Part shown: one piece after another, positions 55,801 to 62,428 of the stretch
How positions within the stretch are numbered: the stretch's first letter is position 1
Layout: the number at the start of each line of letters is the position of its first letter
Origin: Micropterus salmoides
Lineage: Eukaryota; Chordata; Actinopteri; Centrarchiformes; Centrarchidae
DNA length: 64,000 nt
Assembly: GCF_014851395.1 (NCBI RefSeq)
Contig: NW_024044681.1
Location: 21,592,992-21,656,991 of the forward strand
Direction of reading: 5' to 3'
Translations under genes and position numbers: made by a program
Notes under the pieces: generated by a model
Told to the model about the DNA's origin: nothing
The model's input: the letters and a program-made list of their open reading frames with translations, nothing else
Databases searched by the model: none

Positions 55801-58800
55801 CGTGGAGCTGGAGGACGGAGAGGTGAGATCCATATTTCACTGTTCTCATGGCCACTTTTGACCATAAATCAAGTTTAGATATTTCAATATCTGTCTCTCT
55901 TCTTCCCCTTTACCTTTAATGTGTGTTTAATTTTATCCACCTGTCTTTGTTTAACATCAGTATATTTGAAATGTATTTCTCTGTCCCTCCTCCTTGTCTG
56001 TCTCTCTGTCTAACTCTGTGTCTCTCTCTCTTCCCCTCGCTGCCTAGGAGCTCCAGGTAAGGTTTCTCACACTGAGCACTTACATTAGCTTCTATCAGCG
56101 CTGTGGTGTTGCTGGCTCCTTTGTTTTTCCACTGAAATAAAAGCAGAGGATGATGTGCTTCATTTTGCTCTCACAGCTTGGTTGCAGAACTACCTTTCTG
56201 ACAATATTACTATTTGTTATAATGGGGATAAATGATGTTGTGAAGTGTTAATGGGGGAACGATTATCATATTAAATGCAGCCTTCTCAGCATATTTTCAT
56301 GCCTTGAATAACATTTTGCATCTTGTGCTTGTCATCAGACGCTCTCAGACTATTCATTATCTTAAAGGTTAATATGAAAATTCATAGTTGCCTATGCCTT
56401 TGTCATCCAATGTGTATATGTGTGTGTGTTTTATCTAGGGCGAGACAGTCGATAACTTTAATTGGGGCGTGCGTCGGCGATCTCTGGACAGCACCGAGCT
56501 GGGCGACTTGTTGGAAGAGAGCCAACACTCAGGCAGCACCCCCAGTCTGGGTCACGAAGACCCCCACGATTCAGACGAGTCCTCAGAGGAAGAGGAGTCT
56601 TCAACCAGCCAGAGCCTCTCTCACTCTCAGCTTGTGTGTAGCCTTAACTGTTGGATCAATACAACATTAACTTCCGCTGAAGCCAGAATAAACCTTATTG
56701 GCAGTTATTGTAATGACCCAATTTGACAGTCAGTCAAAGTGATAGATATTCCTGTTTTGCCCTCCTGTTCCAGACTAACCCTTCTCCATCAGAGGAAACC
56801 AATCACACTGATTCTCTATCTACGTCTTACGACACATCTGCCGACCCACAATCCTTCATTGCCACCACACCGGGCCAGGGAGCGCTCCATGATGATCACA
56901 GTGGCCTACATACTGTGAGTAATAGAACACACAAACATTCATATGCACACGTGCATTTGTACCGATATAATTGTTACCCTCAGGAAAATGTAATGTCTCC
57001 TCAGGGGAGGGTGTGTGGAGATGATGAGGACACTCAGGCCCAGGACGACGACCTGTCACTGAGCGCCAACGAGCTCCCTCACGGCTCCGACTGCGGCGAG
57101 AGCTTCACCCTGGAGTTGCCGGGGCAACCTCAGGATCAGCCAAGCATTCTGGACCACAGACTCAACCCAGACTACTGCCAACCACCGCTGGACTTTCTTG
57201 ACCCCAACTGCCTGCCCAGGTGAATGTGACTGACAGGAGTAAAAGAACAGGAAACAATATGGATTATTGTTTCACTGGAACTTTTATCAACTGGCAGACT
57301 GAATGACAATAGGACTAAACCTCAGTTAAACTTATTTTTAATCTGTCACAACCATGTTTGTGTATACAGCATGAGGACAGATCAGGTCATTTATCATAAG
57401 CTGCTATTCACAATGTGTACTTTTCTATACATACTTTTCTGAGACACCAATTTTCTGGCACTCGTGTGTTCTTATATATGTAAACCCCAGTTTGAATCCT
57501 TCATGAAAATAGACTTTGAACCTTGTGTAAGTAAGTAAATCACTAAATAGAAACACTGCTACATACGTGGGTAACATTAGGTTGCATGCGCATTAACACA
57601 TGTTTTCTCATATGTTATATCCCTGCTAGTGCCATTTTCCCTTTGTTTCCACAGTTTTGTGTTGTCAGTTTATTGGAAAATTTTCTCTTGACATATTAAA
57701 TGATTCCTTTTAGAGAATTCCTATTAATCCTGGCCCTTGAGGTGTATGTGCTATATTTTCTGCCCCCTGTAACCTATAAATTAAGCTAGATTTAAAAAGA
57801 ATATTGTACGTTTTAAGCGCTTTGAGTTTCCATGACAAAGCGCTATATAAATGTAATGCATTATTATTATTATTTTCCAAATACCACTTGAACCTTCAAT
57901 CTAAATGGCACAGAGACAAGCACATTACCCAGCTCACATAATCCCCTGAGGTAGCTTGGCACTTGATTTTTTATATAAAGGTGAAGAGGGGAAGGTATCA
58001 AAACCTTTTTTCTCTGTACCCCCATTTCCATGGCGACAGCTTACGTGATGATGTAGATGACTTGGAAGACCTTGGTTTTCCTCCTCCCCCCTCTCCATTT
58101 TTCTCCGCCATCTTGGCAGCCTTCCAACCCACAGTGTGTGACGATGCTGAGGAGGCATGGCGTTGTCATATCAATCAGCTTGTGATTGACTCAGATGGCT
58201 CCTGTGCAGTCCACACTTTTCAAGTCTTCTCATCTCTCTTTAAGGTAAATTGCAGGGAGCATTAGTTAAAATCATATTCGTATGTTTATCCCTGTGTTCG
58301 TGACTGTGATGCTCATTTTTCTCTTAAAGCTAACTCTCATATCCAGTAGGATCTACATGCATGTATGTGCAACAGTACAAGAATTCCCCAGACTTTCTTT
58401 CTTTCCCAGAACATCCAGGGAAAATTCTGCCTCCTGACAACTGATGTTGCCACTTACCTCGGAGAGGGCTTAAGGGGCATCGGATCAAAGTTCCTCAGGT
58501 CCTCACAGATGCTAACCACATGCTCAGATTGTCCCACAATCTACATCGATGCTGACACGGTGAGCATTGTGGAGAAAAAAAATTAACTTAAAAGTGGGAA
58601 ATGGGATGTGTGCAGAATTAGTCAGGCAAGTTTCCTTTTTTTGGTCTTTTTTTAGATCATGTCCTATGGTCTCCTTGAAAAGATGAAGTTCAGTGCGCTG
58701 GAGCTGCAGGAGTACCTAGATACCTACAACACCAGAGAGGAGGCTGCTGTATCGGTAACTCAACCTCCACACGCTGTTGATACATCTGTTGTCTTCATAC

Positions 58801-61523
58801 AAACTAATCAACAAAATATTCACGATGCCTTTTCTTGTTCCAATCCCCGCTATTTTCCTTCAGTGGCTGAGGAACTGTAAGGACACATTTCCGAGGTGCC
58901 CCGGCGACAGCGTGGTGACCTGCCAGCCTGGAGACTCAGAGGAGAAGGTAAAGGCAACTTGTTAACATGTTATAGAGTTCACAGGCTCAACATGTGGGTA
59001 ACTTCTTCACGTGTGCTTTGCATTTCTGTTTCTCTTTGCGTCTTTGATTTTGTCACACTGAAATGTTTGCTGTCTTTGCATGTTCTCCATGTGTTATCTA
59101 ACCTTTTACCCCTTTGCCGCCAAGAACAACGGAAGATTTAAAGTTGCTGGGTTTTATACACTCTTGACTAATTCTGGGTAGCTTGACTATGAATAGTGGT
59201 GGTTTATACTGTGCTGTGCATGTGTTTGATTGACGCTTTGTCTTCCTCTCACCTCACTCTGACGCCCTAACATGCTCTCTCGCTGTCTAGCAAATGGAGT
59301 CTCTTGCAGTAAGTTCTCTTTCAAGTTTCTTCACTTCACTGCTGTAGATTCCTCTTAAATAAACTGCTTAATTTACTTTGCACCAGACAACAAGCTAGTC
59401 GTGTTGTTGTGTGTTTGCATGTGTGTGCATATGTGGTGTGTGCTTTTGAGAACGTGTGACTGTTATTATGTCTTGTTTGTTCTCTACTTCTGATGAATCT
59501 GACCCTGTTTCTTCTTTAATATCTTCTAGCAACTGGAGCTTTGTCAGAGGCTCTACAAGCTGCACTTCCAGCTTCTCCTACTCTTCCAGTCGTACTGCAT
59601 GCTCATTGGTCAAGTTCATGCCATCAGCTCTGTGCCTGAGGTGAGCCAAATCATACTTCATAAAGACATCATTTACACTTTTAACAATGCAAGCTATTTT
59701 ATTGGTTCTCTTGGGCATACGTGAGAAGATTCACTATGCAAGTAATCTGTAGTCAAAATTAAATAGATTAAACACCAATGGTGTGGATGTTTTTCTGCTT
59801 GACAGTTGGATGTGGAAAGAATTATGTTCCATGATTAACAAAGTCAAAGTCAACTTTATTGTCAAATCTACCATTCACAAGGCACACAGAGGATTGAAAT
59901 TGTGTTTCTCTCATGACCCACTGTGAATACTAGATGAGAAAGAAGAAGAAAAACAATAATTTACAAATTCAGTGCAACAATTGTCTAAAATACTGTCTGC
60001 AGCTAAACATTTAATGTAAAGGTATCCATCAGGTTAAACAATTCTTGGCTGATTTGATTGATAGGAATTAGAGCTTGACTGATGCTGGATTTTTAAATCT
60101 ATACTGATATCTGGACGTTCATATTTAAACACATGACATCAACATTTTTGATGAGAATCCTTAAGATTTGGCTTTGTGTACTGAGTGGGACATTCTTCAA
60201 TTAAAAACAAAAAAAAAACTTGTCAGTGCTCACTGGTGAACAAATTTAATAGGGACACTGTATTTATGTGATGCAATTTCTTCTCACTTGTTACTTATCA
60301 ACCACCATACTGTTTAATAAAATCTCTGTGATATACTGCATATAACTGTAATACATATTCTGATATTTAACAGTGACAAATAAAAAGAACGTACTGTATA
60401 GGTCCATGAAGGGCAAATGCACTTTTACAGACTTGACCATTTATTAGGTTCCAACGCTGTTGAAGCTGCATTATATTTAAAACAAAACAATTTTATATAA
60501 CAGCTTTAAGCACAAGTTGGTTGGCAGCAATCAGGAGTGCAACATTAGATTTTCTTGAATACAAGATACATAATGAATCCACTCAAATGTTAACATCCAT
60601 GTGTGTAAAGGTGCCACCAAATTAAGACCTAAAGAAAACCGTTTTCCGTGCTGCTAGCTTCTAAAGTAAATCATGAGTATTGGATCAAATAAACATTCCT
60701 TCTGTGATTACTTTAAAAGCTCAAACACCACTCAGCCGCCATCTGTTTCCTTCCCACCTCAAAGCTGCTGAACATGTCTCGGGAGCTCACTGATCTGAAG
60801 ACCAGCCTGCAGGCAGCGGAGGCGGCTGTAGCCAGCGACCTAGAACTCAAACACTTGACCCACACTCACGCACACGCAACCCAGGTGGCGGCCATGGTTG
60901 TGCCCAGCTTCCCAACCTCGGAGGCGGCTGTGCAGGCCATACTGGAGTGCCTTAAGAACCACGAGTTCACAAAAGCCGTGCGCTACATCCAGGAGTGCAG
61001 GTGAGTAACAATCAAACATCAGTTAGACTGCATTGAAACCACTACTCTTTAATGGTTTTTCATCCCATCCCAATCCATCCCAAGTGCTCAGTAGTGTAAG
61101 AAACTATTGGACAAATTATGTGTTTAATCGTTGTTGAAGATAAACATTTGCTTTATATAGCTGCAACACTAACTGTTGTAATTGGACCTACAGTCTTCAC
61201 ATGCACACATTATGTCCACTGATCACACTGACTCATCACACCTTCTTTTTTATCTGCTTTTCAGGAGGCAGTGGCCCACCGGCGTGTTTGGTGGCAGCTC
61301 AGAGAGCGAGGTCCAGACACTGCTCAATGTCTACTTTCGCCACCAGACGCTGGGCCAGACCGGCACCATCGCCCTGGTCGGTTCCCGCCAGGACCTCAGC
61401 CTGATCTGCTCCAAGCTGCTGGAGCTCAACGGGGAGATCCGCGACATGATCCGCCGCGCCCAGGGTTACCGGGTCGTCACAACCTACCTCCCCGACTCCA
61501 GTGCCTCCGGGACAAGTCTCTGA
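16963..61523 (+). CDS. fry: FRY (furry homolog), spliced coding region, 66 exons, 3047 aa
   Basis: Giant cytoplasmic scaffold of the Furry/MOR2-PAG1 family. Known family roles: it binds microtubules, activates NDR kinases (STK38; Tricornered in flies), and acts in spindle alignment and cell morphogenesis. I joined 66 coding exons whose lengths sum to 9144 nt with frame kept at every junction; human FRY is about 3013 aa. The start at 16963 has a strong context (GCAGCCATGG). Its product opens MATSQLDSGFFDISIKSLL, the FRY-type N-terminus that FRYL lacks. The predicted body is helical repeats throughout, with no signal peptide or membrane segment. After exon 1 and exon 2 (22027-22220), exon coordinates are given in the segment entries below. 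All introns are GT-AG except the GC-AG intron after 52891. I am very sure of the family, sure of FRY over FRYL, and sure of most boundaries to the base because phases agree. Confidence 0.96.
17866..17968. repeat. Long (TG)n microsatellite
   Basis: About 80 bases of (TG)n at 17866-17945, then a short break and about 18 more. It is the longest dinucleotide tract in the window, about 0.83 kb after the exon 1b donor, and is likely to be polymorphic. Confidence 0.95.
18978..19323. mobile_element. hAT-like MITE, copy 2
   Basis: Starts AGCCCTGCAACGACTTTG and ends ATCGACTAATCATTGCAGCT. The interior has the family pieces GTCAGAAAATAGTGAAAAA, CAAATTGATG and TCACATTTGAGAAGCTGGAA. It lies in the intron after exon 1b. 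Confidence 0.65.
19958..19968 (+). promoter_or_regulatory. Candidate TATA-box core promoter for exon 1c
   Basis: TCTATATATAG is followed after about 10 bases by a C-rich initiator-like stretch and a G/C-rich block (CGCCGCTCTCTCGGGG), the usual layout of a TATA promoter with a start near 19990. It lies 0.93 kb upstream of the exon 1c ATG with no competing gene. Whether the leader is spliced cannot be told. The support is motif placement only. Confidence 0.35.
20893..20950 (+). CDS. fry: FRY alternative first coding exon (exon 1c, short N-terminus)
   Basis: ATG 20893 sits in a strong context (CACCATGG). The frame runs 19 codons plus one base to a GTAAGC donor at 20951, again phase 1. The peptide MEVPTKWSRHSVISFIKGL would replace the 24-residue canonical start. 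About 930 bases upstream lies a TATA-like motif (see 19958-19968), which would make this a separate promoter. A (TG)n tract starts about 15 bases after the donor. The case rests on phase, start context and donor only; there is no recalled orthologue. Confidence 0.6.
20966..20992. repeat. (TG)n tract just after the exon 1c donor
   Basis: About 13 TG units start about 15 bases beyond the GTAAGC donor at 20951. Confidence 0.9.
22027..34136 (+). CDS. fry: FRY exons 2-14: N-terminal Furry (MOR2-PAG1_N) domain
   Basis: Exons: 22027-22220, 26196-26249, 26398-26537, 27201-27291, 27469-27548, 27792-27872, 29131-29299, 29680-29772, 30066-30164, 32349-32450, 32956-33059, 33275-33383, 34050-34136. They encode residues 25 to 492, the best conserved part of the family and the region linked in other species to NDR kinase/MOB partners. 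Landmarks: VNVDPESKPGEFVLKSLF in exon 2, LPSILRTLFDWYKRQNG in exon 4, RRDLAIDFIFSLVLIEVLK in exon 5, GPNTGNMHIVADLYAE in exon 7, FFRIKMYPVEDFEASFQFM in exon 8, and ALYPLVTCLLCVSQKQFF in exon 11. No stop or frameshift interrupts it, and all introns are GT-AG. Confidence 0.96.
23863..25424 (-). mobile_element. Tc1/mariner transposon with long inverted repeats, inactive
   Basis: Flanking TA dinucleotides (23861-23862, 25425-25426) and terminal repeats starting CAGGTGCTGGTCATATAA and CAGATGCTGGTCATATAA define a 1562-base element in FRY intron 2. The inverted repeats stay similar for about 170-200 bases inward. Similarity drops slightly between the ends, so this is an old copy. It encodes a broken DD34E transposase on the minus strand. 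Confidence 0.93.
24184..25102 (-). pseudogene. Tc1-type transposase pseudogene (DD34E)
   Basis: The minus-strand start MGKTADLTPDDH at 25102 meets an in-frame stop at once. The DNA-binding part continues in another frame (KRCGRKKCTSNRDNRT, 24701-25003). The catalytic part lies in a third stretch (24184-24714) with FQQDLAPAHS and DLNPIENLWG, 34 residues apart from Asp to Glu. A frameshift near 24705 splits the two main parts. The first catalytic Asp, normally in SDESKF, reads Tyr (SYESKF). The element cannot make active transposase. Confidence 0.9.
27892..27935. repeat. (TG)n tract just after the exon 7 donor
   Basis: About 22 TG units begin some 19 bases after the GT of the exon 7 donor at 27873. 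UG repeats in introns can bind CELF proteins or TDP-43, so the position may matter for splicing. A second tract lies at 28277-28309 in the same intron. Confidence 0.9.
29300..32348 (+). other. FRY introns 8-10, no recognised element outside exons
   Basis: Outside exons 9 and 10 this stretch shows no clear transposon, RNA gene or coding frame. Intron 10 (30165-32348) is the largest plain intron here. The other introns over 300 bases not described separately likewise show nothing I can name. Confidence 0.5.
35505..36321. mobile_element. Non-autonomous inverted-repeat element in the LINE tail
   Basis: The left end (CCACTTTTCCATTACCAGTA) and reversed right end (CCCCTTTTCCACTGCACGGT) match, and the motif family TTTTCCA(C/T)TG recurs within. 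The fish repeat with CAGCTCAACTCGGCT-type sequence next to its end is familiar to me. Open frames within it are short, so it is non-autonomous. It sits inside the LINE tail, making intron 14 a nest of at least three elements. Confidence 0.65.
36425..37079. mobile_element. Inverted-repeat element inserted into the LINE
   Basis: The left end GCCGCGTTCGAGACCGGTCG and, read in reverse, the right end GCTGCATTCCAGGCAACTCG match at most positions and continue into GGAA(C/T)TGGGA. The two LINE coding fragments resume immediately on either side. Flanks share ATGA, a possible short target duplication. There is no transposase inside, so it is non-autonomous. The superfamily is not decided. Confidence 0.7.
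37609..42970 (+). CDS. fry: FRY exons 15-25: helical-repeat body, first part
   Basis: Exons: 37609-37780, 37866-37998, 38307-38414, 38647-38773, 39562-39675, 39853-40017, 40352-40438, 40539-40798, 40915-41104, 42074-42198, 42913-42970. They encode residues 493 to 1005. Landmarks: RMNIGLRAFLVIADALQQKD, KTYLSKTLTEEEAK, GERKPKIDLFRTC, SPHCSVLHAVEGLALLLLCS (the FRY rather than FRYL version) and FRELVEELHPLMKEALERR. The exon 19/20 joint is about 15 residues shorter than I recall for human FRY. Exon 23 has a CAGCAG tandem acceptor, so one serine may be optional. One position usually Arg in GFGRTN reads Cys (GFGCTN). Confidence 0.95.
39260..39411. mobile_element. Short MITE with TAGGGATGCACCGA ends
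   Basis: TAGGGATGCACCGACCAGA at the left is inverted at the right (GATCGGTGCATCCC). The interior has repeated CAGTATCGG motifs. About 150 bases long and non-coding, in FRY intron 18. The form fits a common fish hAT-type MITE. Confidence 0.7.
41213..41498. mobile_element. hAT-like MITE, copy 3
   Basis: Starts AGGGCTGCAACTAATCTATT and ends ACTACTTGTTGCAGCTCT. It contains the same TTTACATTTGAGAAGCTGAA piece as copy 2. It lies in FRY intron 23, immediately before copy 4. Confidence 0.7.
41538..41780. mobile_element. hAT-like MITE, copy 4
   Basis: A diverged copy beginning GGCCCACAACTAACATTTAT and ending GATCGCTTCAGCTC, with the shared CTCACATTGGAGAAGCTGGA piece. It is in the same orientation as copy 3 and only about 40 bases away. 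Confidence 0.6.
43008..43036 (-). repeat. LINE 3' tail fragment
   Basis: TTAACTTTATTGATCCCAGA resembles, in reverse orientation, the tail of the LINE family seen at 35212. It is a short remnant in intron 25. A + oriented relative (CCCCGTGGGGATCAATAAA) lies at about 44722-44741. Confidence 0.45.
43325..46918 (+). CDS. fry: FRY exons 26-35: helical-repeat body, middle (MOR2-PAG1 mid)
   Basis: Exons: 43325-43416, 43624-43796, 43995-44155, 44249-44359, 44457-44611, 45060-45159, 45318-45489, 45996-46252, 46353-46499, 46750-46918. They encode residues 1006 to 1517. Landmarks: [38 protein letters not shown] followed by MFTPLDRYSDRN, AMSAVLCCGPVFDNVGLS, GCEVVILLLELNPDQINLF, PNGRQIMLSYLLPWLSNIEL and [20 protein letters not shown]. 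Exon 33 contains a less conserved Pro/Glu-rich loop after TGLLPPASSPCTPEEE. Introns here are short, mostly 90-500 bases, and all boundaries agree in phase. Confidence 0.96.
43512..43538. repeat. (TA)n microsatellite
   Basis: About 13 TA units in intron 26, roughly 85 bases before the exon 27 acceptor. Confidence 0.9.
47062..53212 (+). CDS. fry: FRY exons 36-47: helical-repeat body with serine-rich linkers
   Basis: Exons: 47062-47152, 47390-47463, 48864-49014, 49717-49820, 50735-50826, 50998-51091, 51298-51517, 51720-51841, 52121-52308, 52447-52541, 52693-52891, 52991-53212. They encode residues 1518 to 2068. Landmarks: [74 protein letters not shown], the linker RKSTGQLNFPGPG with RHQRSYSVPKKFG, and ILATVFWVAVSLMESDFEFE. 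Serine-rich linkers with basic neighbours are probable phosphorylation regions. Exon 46 ends at a GC donor. The start of exon 47 is much diverged from what I recall in human, while its end is conserved. Confidence 0.94.
47745..48345. repeat. Interspersed fish repeat in intron 37
   Basis: Contains pieces of a widespread fish repeat: AACTTAGCTTAGCATTAAGA, GAAACAGCTAGCCCGGCTCT, CAGCACCTCTAAAGCTC, TATATCTCGTTTGTTTAATC and GTTGTCAACAGCCCAT. There is weak inverted similarity at the ends. It is non-coding and not classified to superfamily. Confidence 0.55.
49832..49869. repeat. (CA)n tract just after the exon 39 donor
   Basis: About 18 CA units begin some 11 bases after the exon 39 donor at 49821. 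Intronic CA repeats near a donor can act through hnRNP L in other genes. Confidence 0.9.
53536..55822 (+). CDS. fry: FRY exons 48-55: MOR2-PAG1 C-terminal domain
   Basis: Exons: 53536-53734, 53852-53949, 54147-54317, 54657-54797, 54893-55078, 55186-55350, 55452-55526, 55652-55822. They encode residues 2069 to 2470. Landmarks: QQLLLKGFTSQATSDLTLQL, GFPLNVLCLLPHLVQHF, HLAHVMTLYKTRSYTRD, YLHEAFSDITLNMVTY, LPSMQQSLLQIIYCLLSHMD, NILKLVVSRSASLV, MAVTRSTSSTSSGSNSN, and FRVFRDFDFLDVELEDGE. Apart from exon 48, whose donor splits a Gly codon shared with exon 49, every exon in this block ends in phase 0. Confidence 0.96.
56048..56056 (+). CDS. fry: Candidate 9-nt FRY micro-exon (Glu-Leu-Gln)
   Basis: A long pyrimidine run (about 55985-56045) ends in CTGCCTAG. 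Nine bases, GAGCTCCAG, follow, and then a strong GTAAGG donor. It lies in a phase 0/phase 0 intron between exon 55 (ending DGE) and exon 56 (starting GET). Inclusion would therefore add Glu-Leu-Gln and keep frame. Splice-site quality on both sides is high for a chance pair only nine bases apart. It is probably an alternative exon and is not counted in the 3047-residue total. Confidence 0.6.
56439..61523 (+). CDS. fry: FRY exons 56-66: acidic linker and Furry C-terminal domain
   Basis: Exons: 56439-56633, 56774-56914, 56984-57219 (or from 57005), 58040-58244, 58410-58559, 58656-58754, 58864-58947, 59291-59308, 59530-59640, 60765-61000, 61265-61523. They encode residues 2471 to 3047 and the stop. 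Landmarks: FNWGVRRRSLDS, SGSTPSL followed by an Asp/Glu/Ser-rich stretch, PPPPSPFFSAILAAFQP, DAEEAWRCHINQLV, LELQEYLDTYNTREEAA, the 18-base exon QMESLA, LCQRLYKLHFQLLLLFQSYC, and FRHQTLGQTGTIALVGS near the end. The Ser-Thr-Pro site (T at about residue 2504) lies where human FRY carries a CDK1 site reported to recruit Plk1, as I recall it. The protein ends GTSL. Confidence 0.95.
57815..57875 (+). repeat. L2-type LINE 3' tail
   Basis: TTTTAAGCGCTTTGAGTTTC, then AAAGCGCTATATAAATGTAA and an ATT repeat, is the well-known 3' end of fish L2-like LINEs, here in + orientation inside intron 58. Only the tail is present. Confidence 0.75.
59291..59308 (+). CDS. fry: FRY 18-nt micro-exon 63 (QMESLA)
   Basis: Flanked by CTGTCTAG and GTAAGT, these 18 bases encode Gln-Met-Glu-Ser-Leu-Ala in phase 0. 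The family has QMEILAELELC at this place. Spliced here, the fish protein reads QMESLAQLELC, so conservation supports it as a regular coding exon despite its size. Automated gene models often miss exons this short. Confidence 0.85.
59848..59920 (-). repeat. Retroelement tail-like fragment
   Basis: GTCAAAGTCAACTTTATTGT with nearby ACAAGGCACACAGAGGATTG resembles a common fish retroelement 3' end in reverse orientation. It is in the 1.1-kb intron 64, which otherwise shows nothing. Confidence 0.4.
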
Positions 61524-62428
61524 CAGGAGCTCAGGAGCCCCCCACCCCCTCCTTCCCCGCCCTTGCCTCCCCCGTCGCTCCAACCGCTGACCCTTCCAAA
61601 ACCATCTCCACATCCCTCACTGCCATCTCAGCCTGCTCTTACAAAGGAGGCCCAGCACCCACATACATGGCCCCTGCCTCCTCCAGTGGGTCTGCTGCCC
61701 CAGCTGCACAGCTCCAGACAGCTACCTGCCTACCGCCCTGCCCAAACGCAGACCCATATTTAGACAGGGATCCAAACCTTTCAACGCTCTCCCCATCCTC
61801 ATCCACTTTAAACTCTGACACGTCTTTGCTTGATTTTCCCAAACCCCCTGATCTGTTCTCATCACACAGCTGCTCAAACACACCAGGCCAACCGGATTTT
61901 ACACTGCCGCACACACAAGAGCCAAGGAGGAGTTACCTCGATGAGAACACTAACCTTTATAATCCCTTCAGAGGACATTCATCACACAGTTCTCCTCTGT
62001 TACATTTACACAGCAGCAAACACCTGATACCATCTCTTACGTCTAACATGCTCCTGACTGTAGCCTCAGAACCCACCTTGCTCACATACTCTGACACACA
62101 CACATCACCCATTCCCCCTCGGGGCTCGCATCTTCCCCATTTCCCCCGTTCTCCATACAAACATTCAAGCACATCCCTGATTCTATCCCCGGGCTATGAC
62201 ACGGTCTTAACCCACAGCCCTGCCCCGTCTTCATCCCTCCTCCCTTCCCCACCTCCCCCTCCCTGCCCCACCGGCCCAGAAGAGGCTACAGCATGGGGTT
62301 GTTGTTGCTCCCTCGGTGGCGCTACTTCGCCCTTATCTCGCTACCTGGGGAAGGTGGGGCACGCCGCCCTGCCCCTATTGAAAGTAGGGGGGCTCCTGAA
62401 TGCTGAACCGTCAGACGTCCAGACCTGA
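61271..62428 (+). other. 385-codon open frame overlapping the FRY stop and 3' UTR
   Basis: This frame is -1 relative to FRY in the last exon and stays open for about 300 codons beyond the FRY TGA, ending at 62426-62428. The part after the FRY stop is Ser/Pro/His/Leu-rich (pieces such as SLLDFPKPPDLFSSHS and SRYLGKVGHAALPLL) and resembles a disordered protein more than low-complexity noise. C-rich DNA has few stop codons, so chance is a serious alternative. No slippery heptamer is evident before the FRY stop. No function is assigned. Confidence 0.3.

Noticed and set aside
22027..61523. Identity as FRYL instead of FRY
   Set aside because: The canonical N-terminus with SGFF and ISIK, the HCSVLHAVEG version of that motif, and the GTSL end fit FRY; FRYL as I recall starts near the DPDVKPGEY block and differs at these places.
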